Source of the DNA: Pseudomonas sp. Teo4
GTDB taxonomy: Bacteria; Pseudomonadota; Gammaproteobacteria; Pseudomonadales; Pseudomonadaceae
DNA: 64,000 bases
Assembly (NCBI RefSeq): GCF_034387475.1
Contig: NZ_JAXCIL010000006.1
Span: 1 to 64,000 of the forward strand
Reading direction: 5' to 3'
Made by a program: the position numbers and the translations under genes. Numbering within the stretch: the stretch's first letter is position 1; the number at the start of each line of letters is the position of its first letter. This document shows, piece by piece, positions 19,510-29,147 of the stretch. The notes under the pieces are model-generated. The model worked only from the letters and a program-made list of their open reading frames with translations, did no database searches and was not told where the DNA came from.

Positions 19510-20787
19510 GTGGACGAGTACCAGCAAACCATACGCGCGTTGTCCGACCGCATCGTCGCTGCGCAGACCCCTATTCGCGTGCTCGACGCCGTGAAGTGGG
19601 ACGACAGCATCCGTCAGGGTTTCCTCAAGGCCAAGGGCAAGGAACCTCCGGCGGTGGACCGCGCCTACTACCAGTCACGGCCACTGTCGTTCGATTCCAG
19701 TGCGGTGAAAGCCGAATTCCAGAGCATTGAGCGTGACATCACCCGCCAGTTGGGCCAGTTCAACCCGGTGGGCCAGATCATGCGGCGCATGTGCAAGGAA
19801 TACCGCATGGTGGTGCGCATGCTCGAAGCGCGCGGCACCGAGGACTTCGGGCTGATCTCGCAGGAGCTCTATGGCGCGGCCTCCGATGCGTTCCACGCCG
19901 GTGACCCAACCCTGGCCGACCTCGGCCTGATGCTGTCGGACTACCTGAATAACATCGACGGCCGGGGCGACCTCAAGGACGAACCGAAGAACCTCACCGC
20001 CAAAGAAGCCGTGGATATCCTCCAGCGCCGCCTGAACAAAGTGTTCGGCGAAGCCGAAGAGACCATCCGTGTGTTCGAGTCGGACGGTATCGTTGCCGAT
20101 GCCGCGGCGGGCGCCGACTACATCAAGGTACGCGCCGATGCCATGTTCAACAGCCGTGACGTGCGCGCCCTGGAAGTTCACGAGGGCTTGGTGCATGTGG
20201 GTACCACGCTCAATGGCCTCAACCAGCCGATCTGCACGTTCCTGGCCAAGGGGCCGCCCTCGTCGACGGTGACCCAGGAAGGGCTGGCGATCCTCATGGA
20301 GGTGATCGCGTTCGCCTCCTACCCCAGCCGCTTGCGCAAGCTGACCAACCGCACCCGGGCCATCCACATGGTCGAGGAGGGCGCGGACTTCATGCAGGTC
20401 TACGGGTTCTTCCGCGAGCAAGGCTTTGAAATGGCGCAGTGCTACAGTAATGCCAGCCGTGTGTTCCGTGGCTCGGTGCCCAATGGTCTGCCATTCACCA
20501 AGGACTTGTCCTACCTCAAGGGCTTCATCATGGTTTACAACTACATTCAGTTGGCCGTGAAGAAGGGCAAGCTCGAACAGATTCCGTTGCTGTTCTGCGG
20601 CAAGACCACCCTGGAAGACATGCGTACCCTGCGCCAGTTGGTCGAAGAAGGCCTGGTGGAGCCGCCCAAGTACCTGCCGGAGCAGTTCCGAGACCTTAGC
20701 GCGCTGTCGGCCTGGATGTGCTTCTCCAACTTCCTCAACCACCTGAGCCTGGACCGTATTGAAGCCGACTACGCGAACATTCTCTGA
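19510..20787 (+). CDS. QEGLA-motif protein (DUF1704), putative metallopeptidase
   Basis: 425-residue protein of the family named flavohemoglobin expression-modulating QEGLA motif protein. It starts at a GTG with AAGGAG about seven bases upstream. Two conserved features stand out: an HExxxH motif at His224, Glu225 and His229 (VHEGLVHVG), and QEGLA with Glu257 downstream. This arrangement resembles a zinc peptidase site. The animal relatives (KIAA0895/MATCAP) are reported tyrosine carboxypeptidases with an HExxxH motif, so the bacterial protein may be a peptidase; its substrate is unknown. No signal peptide is seen, so it is probably cytosolic. It overlaps the next gene by 29 bases. Confidence 0.8.
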   Translation: MDEYQQTIRALSDRIVAAQTPIRVLDAVKWDDSIRQGFLKAKGKEPPAVDRAYYQSRPLSFDSSAVKAEFQSIERDITRQLGQFNPVGQIMRRMCKEYRMVVRMLEARGTEDFGLISQELYGAASDAFHAGDPTLADLGLMLSDYLNNIDGRGDLKDEPKNLTAKEAVDILQRRLNKVFGEAEETIRVFESDGIVADAAAGADYIKVRADAMFNSRDVRALEVHEGLVHVGTTLNGLNQPICTFLAKGPPSSTVTQEGLAILMEVIAFASYPSRLRKLTNRTRAIHMVEEGADFMQVYGFFREQGFEMAQCYSNASRVFRGSVPNGLPFTKDLSYLKGFIMVYNYIQLAVKKGKLEQIPLLFCGKTTLEDMRTLRQLVEEGLVEPPKYLPEQFRDLSALSAWMCFSNFLNHLSLDRIEADYANIL

Positions 20788-21679
20788 GTGCTGCCGCCTG
20801 CTGGTCCTGGGCCTGGTCCTGCTGCTTAGTGGTTGCAGCAGCCTGCTGTTCTACCCGGAGCCTGGGCAGGCGTTCACCCCGGAGCGGGCCAAACTCGACT
20901 ACCGCGATGTCAGCCTCGTGACCTCCGATGGCGTCCGGCTGCATGGTTGGTGGCTGCCGGCCAAGGTGGGTGTCGAGGTCAAGGGCACGGTGTTGCACTT
21001 GCACGGCAATGGCGGCAACCTGCCAGGCCACCTGGGTGGCAGCTACTGGCTGCCCGAGCAGGGCTACCAGGTGCTGATGATCGATTACCGTGGCTACGGC
21101 CTGTCCCAGGGCAAACCGACCTTGCCCGAGGTCTATCAGGATATCGCCGCGGCCATGGCCTGGCTGGACCAAGCCCCCGAGGTCAAAGGTAAGCCGCTGG
21201 TGCTGCTGGGCCAGAGCCTCGGCGGGGCTATGGCGATCCATTATCTAGCGGCCAACCCCGAACAGCGCCAGCGCTTCAGCGCACTGGTGTTCGACGGCGT
21301 GCCTGCAAGCTATCGCGCCGTTGGCCGCTATGCCTTGAGTACTTCGTGGATGACCTGGCCGCTGCAGGTGCCGCTGTCCTGGCTGGTGCCGGACGGCGAC
21401 AGCGCGATCCGCTCGGTCGAGCAACTGAGCGGCCCGCCGAAGCTGTTTTTCCACAGCATCGACGACAAGCTGGTACCGATGGACAACGGTATAAGCCTGT
21501 ACCAGCACGTACCGCCACCGCGCGTGTTGCAGCTGACCCGGGGAGGCCATGTGCAGACCTTCGCCGACCCGGTGTGGCGCCAGGTGATGCTGCGTTTTCT
21601 TGAAGACCCCAGCCATTTCAACGGCCTGCGGCGGCTGGCCGAAGTGCCTAACTACCCTGACGAGAAGAACAAGCAATGA
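20759..21679 (+). CDS. Alpha/beta hydrolase lipoprotein
   Basis: 306-residue alpha/beta-hydrolase with a lipoprotein signal peptide (LLVLGLVLLLSGC, lipobox Cys26). The predicted triad is Ser153 in GQSLGG, Asp235 or Asp236 in SIDDKLVP, and His264 in GGHVQTF; an oxyanion-type HGNGGN motif lies near residue 82. The only plausible in-frame start that keeps the signal peptide is the TTG at 20759, inside the end of the QEGLA gene, which implies translational coupling. A GTG just after that gene's stop is out of frame. It belongs with bacterial homologues of the ABHD12/13-like group. Substrate is unknown. Confidence 0.78.
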   Translation: MKPTTRTFSECCRLLVLGLVLLLSGCSSLLFYPEPGQAFTPERAKLDYRDVSLVTSDGVRLHGWWLPAKVGVEVKGTVLHLHGNGGNLPGHLGGSYWLPEQGYQVLMIDYRGYGLSQGKPTLPEVYQDIAAAMAWLDQAPEVKGKPLVLLGQSLGGAMAIHYLAANPEQRQRFSALVFDGVPASYRAVGRYALSTSWMTWPLQVPLSWLVPDGDSAIRSVEQLSGPPKLFFHSIDDKLVPMDNGISLYQHVPPPRVLQLTRGGHVQTFADPVWRQVMLRFLEDPSHFNGLRRLAEVPNYPDEKNKQ

Positions 21680-22002
21680 GTGAAGAACGCAACGCCATCC
21701 CTCTGATCCTGACCGGTGTCGGCAGCATCATCGTGACGGTGGGAGCCCTTTGGTATTACGGCTACCTGCATTTCGCCAAGCCCGAGGACGCGTTGTTGCT
21801 GCAGGATTACACCATGCTCAAGACCGTGCCGGGGGAGGACTACAAGGTGTCCCTCGACCCGGCGCCGCAAGTGGCGCAGTGCGTGGATGGGGTGCTGGTG
21901 CTGTTCGATACTCAGCAAAAAGGCCTGACCGGCGTACTGGTGGACAACCGCAAGCGGGCGATTCGTTGCATGGGTGGGGAGACGCCGCAGCAGGGCCAGT
22001 GA
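21676..22002 (+). CDS. Small membrane-anchored protein of unknown function
   Basis: 108-residue protein with one N-terminal membrane helix (about residues 8-28, IPLILTGVGSIIVTVGALWY) and a soluble tail of about 80 residues containing two cysteines (QCVDG and RCMGG) that could pair in the periplasm. It overlaps the hydrolase gene by four bases (ATGA), so the QEGLA protein, the hydrolase lipoprotein and this protein form a coupled three-gene unit. I do not recognise the family. Confidence 0.7.
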   Translation: MSEERNAIPLILTGVGSIIVTVGALWYYGYLHFAKPEDALLLQDYTMLKTVPGEDYKVSLDPAPQVAQCVDGVLVLFDTQQKGLTGVLVDNRKRAIRCMGGETPQQGQ

Positions 22003-22011
22003 CCGGAGCAG

Positions 22012-22329
22012 CTACATGAGTCGTGACTTGGCCGCTGTGTAGACGTCGTTTCGTTCACGCTTGCCCACCGCAATGACGATGACTACCACGCGTTCATCGA
22101 CGACTTGGTAAACCAGACGATAGCCGACTGACCTCAGCTTGATCTTGTAGCAGTCGGGCATGCCAGAGAGCTTGTCTTTCTCTACCCTGGGCTGATCCAG
22201 TCGTTCCTTGAGCTTTCGTGCGAACTGGATTTGCAGCTCGGCATCCAGTTTCCGAAACTCCCTCTGTGCCCGGAGGTTGAACTCAAGATCGTAGCGATTT
22301 GCTTGCTTGGGCTTCGGCGATGAGCTCAT
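22012..22329 (-). CDS. RelE/ParE-family toxin
   Basis: 105-residue toxin of the RelE/ParE superfamily, expected to be an mRNA interferase acting at the ribosome. Family features are YDLEFNLRAQREFRKLD at the N-terminus, the KLRSVGYRLVYQVVDERVVV core with the conserved Arg and Tyr, and a basic tail. The gene overlaps the antitoxin gene upstream by 47 bases, so the two are co-translated. It ends ten bases from the stop of the convergent small membrane protein gene. Base composition is more AT-rich than in the flanking genes, a hint of transfer. Confidence 0.85.
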   Translation of the reverse strand: MSSSPKPKQANRYDLEFNLRAQREFRKLDAELQIQFARKLKERLDQPRVEKDKLSGMPDCYKIKLRSVGYRLVYQVVDERVVVIVIAVGKRERNDVYTAAKSRLM

Positions 22330-22567
22330 CGATATCCACTTTCACTGTGGGGCCACCGCGTCGCTGGCGTACCAGTTCAGCCAGTTGCATATCGTCGATC
22401 AGCTCCATCATTGCTTCGTAACGCTCTGGCGGCACTGCATAGAATGCAGGCTCGTTGCGATTGAGGATGACCACGGTTTCACCGGCAGCTTCGCGAATCG
22501 TACCCATGGGGTCTTTTTTCAAGTCAGTGATGGATGCTGCCAGATCGGCCAGGACGGGGTAGGTCAT
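22283..22567 (-). CDS. Phd/YefM-type antitoxin
   Basis: 94-residue antitoxin that should neutralise the downstream RelE-like toxin and repress the operon. The N-terminal half has the Phd/YefM DNA-binding fold pattern: PVLADLAASITDLKKDPMG, then AAGETVVILNRNEPAFYAVP. The C-terminal tail is charged and probably wraps the toxin. The ATG at 22567 is chosen because the fold begins there; the reading frame extends 40 codons upstream but that part overlaps the operator and looks non-coding. Three CTTTNAAAG-type palindromes lie just upstream. Confidence 0.83.
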   Translation of the reverse strand: MTYPVLADLAASITDLKKDPMGTIREAAGETVVILNRNEPAFYAVPPERYEAMMELIDDMQLAELVRQRRGGPTVKVDIDELIAEAQASKSLRS

Positions 22568-22615
22568 AGTTGTATCAACCCGTGAACGCAATGAAATGAG
22601 TGTTGATTGTAGTGT

Positions 22616-22647
22616 CTTTAAAGGTGCTTTCAAAGGCATCTTTAAAG
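22616..22647 (-). promoter_or_regulatory. Candidate toxin-antitoxin operator: three CTTT(C)AAAG palindromes
   Basis: CTTTAAAG at 22616-22623, CTTTCAAAG at 22627-22635 and CTTTAAAG at 22640-22647 are spaced about one helical turn apart, 49-80 bases ahead of the antitoxin start. Regular spacing of short palindromes is typical of cooperative antitoxin binding. That this is the autoregulatory operator is inferred. Confidence 0.6.
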
Positions 22648-22656
22648 AATGGGGTG

Positions 22657-22680
22657 AGAGCCCCGCTATTGCGGCGGGGC
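22657..22680 (-). terminator. Hairpin after lptF-like gene
   Basis: GCCCCGC and GCGGGGC arms around a short loop, 17 bases beyond the stop of the OmpA-family gene on the minus strand. The following T-run is weak, so it is a moderate terminator candidate. Confidence 0.6.
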
Positions 22681-22696
22681 ATTTCACCTCTCGACC

Positions 22697-23485
22697 TCAC
22701 TGCACCTGGCTCACCGCCCGCGGCGCCACCGGCTGGTTGTCATTGGAGATGGTCACCTCCACCCGACGGTTCTGCGCACGCCCCGAGTTGCTGGTGTTGT
22801 CCGCAACCGGGTACTCCTTGCCGTAACCCTGGGAAACGATGCGTGCCGGGTCGACGCCTGCGCGCACCAGGGCCATGCGTACGGCATTGGCACGGCGCTC
22901 GGACAGGGTCTGGTTGTAGTTGGCCGAGCCGACACTGTCGGTGTAGCCCTCGACGATCACCTTGCGTTCCGGGTTCTCCTGAAGGAACTGGGCCAGCTTG
23001 GTCACGTTGGGGTAGGCGTTGCTCTTGAGCTCGGCCTTGTTGAAGTCGAACAGCACGTCACCGAAGGTCACCAGTGTGCCTCGGTCTGTCTGCTTGGCAT
23101 TGAGGCTGTCCTGCAGTTTGGCGATCTGCGCATCGCGGGCATCGAGCTTGGCCTGGGCGCGCTGGGCGGAGGCATTTTTCAGCTCGTTTTCGGCCGAGCG
23201 CAGGGCGATGGTCTGCTTCGCCACTTCCACGCGCTGGTTGGTCAGGTAGGCCAGCTGGTCGACCTTATTGCTGTCTTCACGCTCCATGAAAGCCTTGTCG
23301 GCCTTGTTCAGCCAGTCCTGGGCGTCCTTGGTTTCAAGAGCTGCGACCTTGCTCGACTGTGGGTCGCTTTGCAGGGCCGAGAAGTTGCTGCGGGCCGACT
23401 CCAGGTTCGGATTCGGGTCGTGGGCGCACGCGGCGAGGCCGACACTCAGGGCCAGCAGGGCGGGAATCATGATGGCATTACGCAT
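22697..23485 (-). CDS. lptF: OmpA-family outer-membrane lipoprotein (LptF-like)
   Basis: 262-residue lipoprotein with signal peptide MRNAIMIPALLALSVGLAAC (lipobox Cys20). A DUF4398-like, coiled-coil-prone helical region spans about residues 35-135 (alanine- and lysine-rich). A C-terminal OmpA peptidoglycan-binding domain follows (VIVEGYTDSVGSANYNQTLS and SERRANAVRMAL). AAAGGA stands eight bases before the ATG at 23485; the ATG three codons upstream is too close to it. It should tether the outer membrane to peptidoglycan. In P. aeruginosa the equivalent gene near ppc and adk is LptF (lipotoxin F), an envelope-stress regulated lipoprotein; the symbol rests on that resemblance and gene order. 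Confidence 0.82.
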   Translation of the reverse strand: MRNAIMIPALLALSVGLAACAHDPNPNLESARSNFSALQSDPQSSKVAALETKDAQDWLNKADKAFMEREDSNKVDQLAYLTNQRVEVAKQTIALRSAENELKNASAQRAQAKLDARDAQIAKLQDSLNAKQTDRGTLVTFGDVLFDFNKAELKSNAYPNVTKLAQFLQENPERKVIVEGYTDSVGSANYNQTLSERRANAVRMALVRAGVDPARIVSQGYGKEYPVADNTSNSGRAQNRRVEVTISNDNQPVAPRAVSQVQ

Positions 23486-23546
23486 AGTGTTCATCCTTTG
23501 ATCAGTTGCGAAGTCTGGGGTTGGCCTGGGGTTGCGACGGTCAGGC

Positions 23547-23948
23547 TCATTGAGCGCTGCGCAGGCCTTCCTCACGCACGTCCTGAACGCCCTGGCGGGC
23601 TTCCTGCACGGCTTTCTGGGCCTTGGCGGCCTGTGCCTTGCGTTCGGCCACGCGGGCGTCCCATTCGGCCTGCTCGGCCAGACGTTTAGCTTCGTCGTAC
23701 TTTTTGTCATGCATGGCGATTTCCGCCTGCTTGAACTTGTCCTGGGCAGCTTTCATTTCCACGGCTGCGAACTCGGTGCCCCCAGCGCTGACCGCCGAAT
23801 TCACCGCAGACTGGGTCACGGCGTACTGCTCGCTGGGCGGGTTGCCGGCACAGCCCGCCAGAACCAGGCTGCTGCCCAGGGCCAGCGCGGCCAGCTTGAG
23901 CCCACGCACGGGGGTGGATGAGTGGCGCTTGATGATGGTCAGTTCCAT
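23547..23948 (-). CDS. DUF4398 lipoprotein
   Basis: 133-residue lipoprotein with signal peptide and lipobox at Cys33 (SSLVLAGC). The mature part matches DUF4398: a mostly helical domain rich in Ala, Lys, Glu and Gln (AAQDKFKQAEIAMHDKKYDE). AGGAG lies seven bases before the ATG at 23948. It precedes the LptF-like gene by 61 bases on the same strand, and its domain is similar to the N-terminal half of that protein, so the two probably act together in the envelope. Confidence 0.82.
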   Translation of the reverse strand: MELTIIKRHSSTPVRGLKLAALALGSSLVLAGCAGNPPSEQYAVTQSAVNSAVSAGGTEFAAVEMKAAQDKFKQAEIAMHDKKYDEAKRLAEQAEWDARVAERKAQAAKAQKAVQEARQGVQDVREEGLRSAQ

Positions 23949-24127
23949 TGGATCACTCCTGTTGACGACGTTGTCCGTAGCAGTCCATCGCTTGTTCCCT
24001 GACATAACCGCGCGCTGGCGCCGAACAGTGCACAACCGCAGTTGTGCAGGGTTTTAGCGTGGTGGCTAATGGCTGTGACTTGGGCGTTTTTCGAATAGTT
24101 CAGAAAAAATCACCCGGCCCGGAAAAG

Positions 24128-24168
24128 CCATCGCCGCGGTTTGTCGTAGCGACGAACCGCGGCGATGG
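24128..24168 (-). terminator. Hairpin terminator after the 24.2-24.5 kb gene
   Basis: Nineteen-base arms (CCATCGCCGCGGTTTGTCG and its near-perfect complement, one mismatch) with a three-base loop, followed on the minus strand by GGCTTTTCC. It lies 34 bases beyond the stop of the hypothetical gene, so the gene is insulated from the lipoprotein pair. Confidence 0.75.
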
Positions 24169-24201
24169 GGTCAAGCCTGTGCGGGAGTGTTGTTCAGGAG
24201 G

Positions 24202-24546
24202 TCAGTTTTCGGTGCCCTTGACCGAGTCGCTGAGAGCATGAAGGTGATGGCGAGACAGGGCCAGAAAGCGCGGAGTAGGGCCGATGTCCTCGTACAGCGG
24301 ATCGCCTTGCTCGTCGGTGGAAATGACCCGCTGGCCTTTCACATAGGGAAGGCTGGCCTCCAGCTCCTCAAGCGCGGCGGCGACCAGTTCGCCGAGCAGT
24401 TCCTCGGCCGTGCGCTTGGGGTACATGTCGATCAGCGCAGCCAGGCGCGCTTCGGACTCAAGGTCCAGGTGCAGGGTATGGCCGGTCGGGCTCAGGGTGC
24501 CTGCCGCGTTCTGTTCCCAGTGCTGGATGAGTTCACGGATTTTCAT
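24202..24546 (-). CDS. Conserved hypothetical protein
   Basis: 114-residue cytosolic protein with no signal peptide or membrane helix. It begins KIRELIQHWEQNAAGTL and contains an acidic helix-rich middle (LLGELVAAALEELEASLPYV). The pattern of a short DNA-binding-like N-terminus followed by a helical middle is weak, and I assign no function. GAGAGG lies five bases before the ATG at 24546; the reading frame begins five codons earlier without a site. It is divergent from ppc, leaving 171 bases for two promoters. Confidence 0.65.
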   Translation of the reverse strand: MKIRELIQHWEQNAAGTLSPTGHTLHLDLESEARLAALIDMYPKRTAEELLGELVAAALEELEASLPYVKGQRVISTDEQGDPLYEDIGPTPRFLALSRHHLHALSDSVKGTEN

Positions 24547-24717
24547 GATCACCTCTCTCAACGCCTATGAGGGCAGCATTGCATCGGACGCTTTCCCCTT
24601 ACTTTAGTTTGCTTTGCCTGATCGCGGCTTGCCATGCTGGCCCGGCTGTGGGCACTCTTGGTCCCAGTGCTGTTTCCTGAGCGAGAGCGCGGGCGAGCCG
24701 CGCCGGAGAGAGGGCCA

Positions 24718-27345
24718 ATGACTGATATCGATGTGCGCTTGCGTGAGGATGTCCATCTGTTGGGTGAGTTGCTGGGCGAAACCATTCGTCAGCAACACGG
24801 CGAGGCGTTCTTGCAGAAGATCGAGGACATCCGCCACAGCGCCAAGGCCGACCGCCGCAGTGCGGGCGAGCAGTTGAGCTCGACCCTGGCCGATCTGGCC
24901 GAAGAAGATCTGCTGCCTGTGGCCCGAGCCTTCAACCAGTTCCTCAACCTGGCGAACATGGCCGAGCAGTATCAGCTGATTCGCCGCCGCGACGCCGACC
25001 AGCCAGAGCCTTTCGAGTCGCGGGTGTTGCCCGAGTTGCTTGCACGCCTCAAGCAGGCTGGGCACAGCAACGATGCGCTGGCCCGACAACTGGCCAAGCT
25101 GGACATCCAGCTGGTACTGACCGCGCACCCGACCGAGGTTGCCAGGCGTACCCTGATTCAGAAATACGATGCCATCGCCGGCCAGTTGGCCGCCCAGGAC
25201 CACCGGGACCTCATCCCCGCCGAGCGTCAGCAGGTTCGCGAGCGCCTGCGCAGGCTGATCGCCGAAGCCTGGCACACCGAGGAAATCCGCCGCAGCCGGC
25301 CGACCCCGGTAGATGAAGCCAAATGGGGCTTCGCGGTGATCGAGCACTCCTTGTGGCAGGCCATTCCCAATCACTTGCGTAAAGTCGATAAGGCGCTGTT
25401 CGAGGCCACCGGCCTGCACCTGCCGCTGGAGGCGGCGCCTATCCGTTTCGCTTCATGGATGGGCGGCGACCGGGATGGCAACCCCAACGTCACGGCCAGT
25501 GTCACCCGCGAGGTGCTGCTGCTGGCCCGCTGGATGGCCGCCGACCTGTTCCTGCGTGACATCGATACCCTGGCCGCCGAGCTGTCCATGCAGCAGGCCA
25601 GTGCTGCTCTGCGTGAACGGGTGGGCGATAGCGCCGAACCTTACCGTGCCCTGCTCAAGCAACTGCGCGACCGCCTGCGTGCAACCCGCAGCTGGGCGCA
25701 GGCCTCGCTGGCTAGTGCGCAGCCGGTGCAAGCCGACGTGCTGGTAGACAACCGCGACCTGATCGCGCCACTGGAGCTGTGCTATCAGTCCCTGCATGCC
25801 TGCGGCATGGGCGTGATCGCCGATGGTCCGCTGCTTGACTGCCTACGCCGGGCAGTGACCTTTGGCCTGTTCCTCGGCCGGCTCGACGTGCGCCAGGACG
25901 CCGCTCGGCACCGCGATGCGCTGTCGGAAATCACTGACTACCTGGGGCTTGGCAGTTATGCCGACTGGGATGAAGACCGGCGGATCGAGTTCCTCCAGAC
26001 CGAACTGAAAAACCGCCGTCCACTGCTGCCGGGGCACTTCAAGCCCCAGGCCGACACCGCCGAGGTGCTGGCCACGTGTCGGGAGATCGCGGCTGCACCG
26101 GCAGCGTCCCTGGGCTCTTATGTCATTTCGATGGCGGGGGCTGCCTCGGACGTACTGGCGGTGCAATTGCTGCTCAAAGAGGCCGGCCTTACCCGCCCGA
26201 TGCGCGTGGTGCCGCTGTTCGAGACCCTGGCCGACCTGGACAACGCCGGCCCGGTGATGGAGCGCCTGCTGGGCCTGCCCGGCTACCGTGCAAGCCTGCG
26301 CGGGCCGCAGGAGGTGATGATCGGCTATTCCGACTCGGCCAAGGATGCCGGCACCACGGCGGCGGCCTGGGCACAGTACCGTGCCCAGGAGAATCTGGTG
26401 CGCATCTGCCATGAACATCAGGTCGAGCTGTTGCTGTTCCACGGCCGTGGCGGCACCGTTGGCCGCGGCGGTGGCCCGGCCCACGCTGCGATTCTGTCAC
26501 AGCCGCCAGGTTCGGTGGCGGGGCGGTTCCGCACCACCGAGCAAGGCGAGATGATCCGCTTCAAGTTCGGCCTGCCAGGCATTGCCGAGCAGAACCTCAA
26601 CCTTTACCTGGCCGCCGTGCTGGAGGCCACCTTGCTGCCGCCGCCGCCTCCAGAACCGGCCTGGCGCGAGGTGATGGACCAGTTGGCCGCTGATGGGCTT
26701 AAAGCGTATCGGGGCGTAGTTCGGGAGAACCCTGACTTCGTCGAGTATTTCCGCCAGTCCACGCCGGAGCAGGAACTGGGGCGTCTGCCGCTGGGTAGCC
26801 GCCCGGCCAAGCGCCGCGCTGGCGGTATCGAGAGCTTGCGGGCTATTCCGTGGATCTTCGGCTGGACCCAGACCCGCTTGATGCTGCCGGCCTGGCTGGG
26901 CTGGGAGACCGCCCTGAACAACGCCTTGAGCCGTGGCCAGAGCGAACTGCTGGCGCAGATGCGCGAACAGTGGCCGTTCTTTCGCACGCGCATCGACATG
27001 CTGGAGATGGTGTTGGCCAAGGCCGATGCGCAAATTGCCGAGGCCTACGACGAACGTCTAGTGCAACCGCACTTGCTTCCTTTAGGTGCGCATCTGCGCG
27101 ACCTATTGTCGCAGTCATGCCAGGTGGTGCTGGGGTTGACCGGGCAGCCGGTGCTACTGGCACACAGCCCCGAGACCCTGGAATTCATCAGCCTGCGCAA
27201 CACCTACCTGGACCCTTTGCATCGTCTGCAGGCCGAGTTGCTGGCGCGATCGCGCAGCCGTGAAGCCGCTCTGGATAGCCCGTTGGAGCAGGCCTTGCTG
27301 GTGACCGTGGCGGGTATCGCCGCAGGCCTGCGCAATACCGGTTGA
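24718..27345 (+). CDS. ppc: Phosphoenolpyruvate carboxylase
   Basis: Adds bicarbonate to phosphoenolpyruvate to make oxaloacetate, refilling the TCA cycle. The 875-residue product has all hallmark motifs: LTAHPTEV with catalytic His137, [10 protein letters not shown], the glycine-rich [14 protein letters not shown] with its essential arginines, and the invariant C-terminus RNTG. The start at 24718 follows GGAGAGAGG; the frame extends 28 codons further upstream but that portion has no family similarity. Allosteric effectors cannot be read from sequence. Confidence 0.96.
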   Translation: MTDIDVRLREDVHLLGELLGETIRQQHGEAFLQKIEDIRHSAKADRRSAGEQLSSTLADLAEEDLLPVARAFNQFLNLANMAEQYQLIRRRDADQPEPFESRVLPELLARLKQAGHSNDALARQLAKLDIQLVLTAHPTEVARRTLIQKYDAIAGQLAAQDHRDLIPAERQQVRERLRRLIAEAWHTEEIRRSRPTPVDEAKWGFAVIEHSLWQAIPNHLRKVDKALFEATGLHLPLEAAPIRFASWMGGDRDGNPNVTASVTREVLLLARWMAADLFLRDIDTLAAELSMQQASAALRERVGDSAEPYRALLKQLRDRLRATRSWAQASLASAQPVQADVLVDNRDLIAPLELCYQSLHACGMGVIADGPLLDCLRRAVTFGLFLGRLDVRQDAARHRDALSEITDYLGLGSYADWDEDRRIEFLQTELKNRRPLLPGHFKPQADTAEVLATCREIAAAPAASLGSYVISMAGAASDVLAVQLLLKEAGLTRPMRVVPLFETLADLDNAGPVMERLLGLPGYRASLRGPQEVMIGYSDSAKDAGTTAAAWAQYRAQENLVRICHEHQVELLLFHGRGGTVGRGGGPAHAAILSQPPGSVAGRFRTTEQGEMIRFKFGLPGIAEQNLNLYLAAVLEATLLPPPPPEPAWREVMDQLAADGLKAYRGVVRENPDFVEYFRQSTPEQELGRLPLGSRPAKRRAGGIESLRAIPWIFGWTQTRLMLPAWLGWETALNNALSRGQSELLAQMREQWPFFRTRIDMLEMVLAKADAQIAEAYDERLVQPHLLPLGAHLRDLLSQSCQVVLGLTGQPVLLAHSPETLEFISLRNTYLDPLHRLQAELLARSRSREAALDSPLEQALLVTVAGIAAGLRNTG

Positions 27346-27403
27346 GGCGCATGAGCGGTTGCAGTGCCTGGGTGAAGCGAGCAGGGCATTGTCGGGTGGG
27401 GAG

Positions 27404-27428
27404 GGCGGTTGCGCCGGGCGCAACCGCC
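27404..27428. terminator. Perfect hairpin after ppc
   Basis: GGCGGTTGCGC and GCGCAACCGCC, eleven-base perfect arms around three bases, 58 bases beyond the ppc stop. No T-run follows, so termination may be factor-dependent or the hairpin may stabilise the mRNA end. Confidence 0.6.
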
Positions 27429-27516
27429 TCGTGGGCAGGTCGTATATGGCGCAATCCTGAAACTTTGGGACGCTTGTCTGGCTGCCGGGCGCTGTGTATC
27501 TTGAGCAGCCTTTTGA

Positions 27517-28254
<738 letters not shown>

Positions 28255-28273
28255 TCCATCACCGTGCGTCACG

Positions 28274-28293
28274 ACGGCCCGCTTGCGGGCCGT
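28274..28293 (+). terminator. Terminator of adk
   Basis: ACGGCCCGC, TT, GCGGGCCGT: a perfect nine-base hairpin 20 bases after the adk stop, followed by TGTCGTTT. It is directly ahead of a TATACT that may serve tsaB. Confidence 0.75.
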
Positions 28294-28300
28294 TGTCGTT

Positions 28301-28306
28301 TATACT
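28301..28306 (+). promoter_or_regulatory. Candidate -10 element of tsaB
   Basis: TATACT lies 36 bases before the tsaB start and right after the adk terminator. No good -35 hexamer is visible. Confidence 0.3.
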
Positions 28307-28341
28307 GCCGCTCTTTTTCCCCGTTGCCTGGAAACCGTTCG

Positions 28342-29016
28342 ATGACCACCCTGCTGGCCCTGGATACCGCCACCGAAGCCTGTTCCGTCGCATTGCTGCA
28401 TGACGGCAAGGTAACCAGCCATTACGAGGTGATCCCGCGCATGCACGCGCAGAAGCTGCTGCCGATGATCAAGCAGCTGCTCGCGGACTCCGGTGTGGCG
28501 CTCAACAGCCTGGACGCCATCGCCTTCGGCCGTGGCCCGGGCGCGTTCACCGGCGTGCGTATCGCCATTGGCGTGGTCCAGGGGCTGGCTTTTGCGCTTG
28601 AGCGCCCGGTACTGCCGGTGTCCAACCTGGCCGCACTGGCCCAGGGCGCGCTGCGCGAGCGCGGCGTGCAGCAGGTGGCCGCCGCCATCGATGCTCGCAT
28701 GGACGAGGTGTACTGGGGTTGCTACCGGGCCGAGGCCGGCGAAATGCGCCTGGCTGGCCATGAAGCGGTATTGCCGCCAGAGCGCGTGACCTTGCCTGAG
28801 GGCAGCAGCGGTGATTGGTTCGGAGCGGGCACCGGTTGGGGGTACGCCGAGCGTTTGGCCGTACCGGTCAGCGCCAGCGATGCCGCTGCACTGCCCAACG
28901 CCCTGGATATCCTCAGCCTGGCAGGTTTTGCCTGGGCGCGTGGCGAGGCTATTGCCGCCGATCAGGCACAACCGGTGTACTTGCGCGATAATGTAGCTAC
29001 GCCTAAGGCACGCTGA
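28342..29016 (+). CDS. tsaB: tRNA t6A biosynthesis protein TsaB
   Basis: Partner of TsaD and TsaE in making N6-threonylcarbamoyladenosine at position 37 of ANN-decoding tRNAs; 224 residues. It shows the ASKHA-type N-terminus TTLLALDTATEACSVAL and the family motifs IPRMHAQKLLP and GRGPGAFTGVRIAIG. It also has YWGCYRAEAGE in the middle of the protein. It is a non-catalytic scaffold in the complex. The tcdA gene near 47.9 kb encodes the enzyme that cyclises t6A, so both stages are represented in the window, though far apart. Confidence 0.94.
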   Translation: MTTLLALDTATEACSVALLHDGKVTSHYEVIPRMHAQKLLPMIKQLLADSGVALNSLDAIAFGRGPGAFTGVRIAIGVVQGLAFALERPVLPVSNLAALAQGALRERGVQQVAAAIDARMDEVYWGCYRAEAGEMRLAGHEAVLPPERVTLPEGSSGDWFGAGTGWGYAERLAVPVSASDAAALPNALDILSLAGFAWARGEAIAADQAQPVYLRDNVATPKAR

Positions 29017-29147
29017 CGGTCGTTCGTCGGTTATCGCGGTTGTCGATAAAACCTTTTGTGCGAACTGTGGTCCAGTTATCACTCGAGCATTAGCGACGGA
29101 TCCCTGATGCTGCTAAATTGCCATCATTGGTCCTGAGTGCTCATTCC

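Noticed and set aside
22568..22687. Extended antitoxin N-terminus
   Set aside because: The added 40 residues overlap the operator repeats and do not resemble the Phd/YefM fold.
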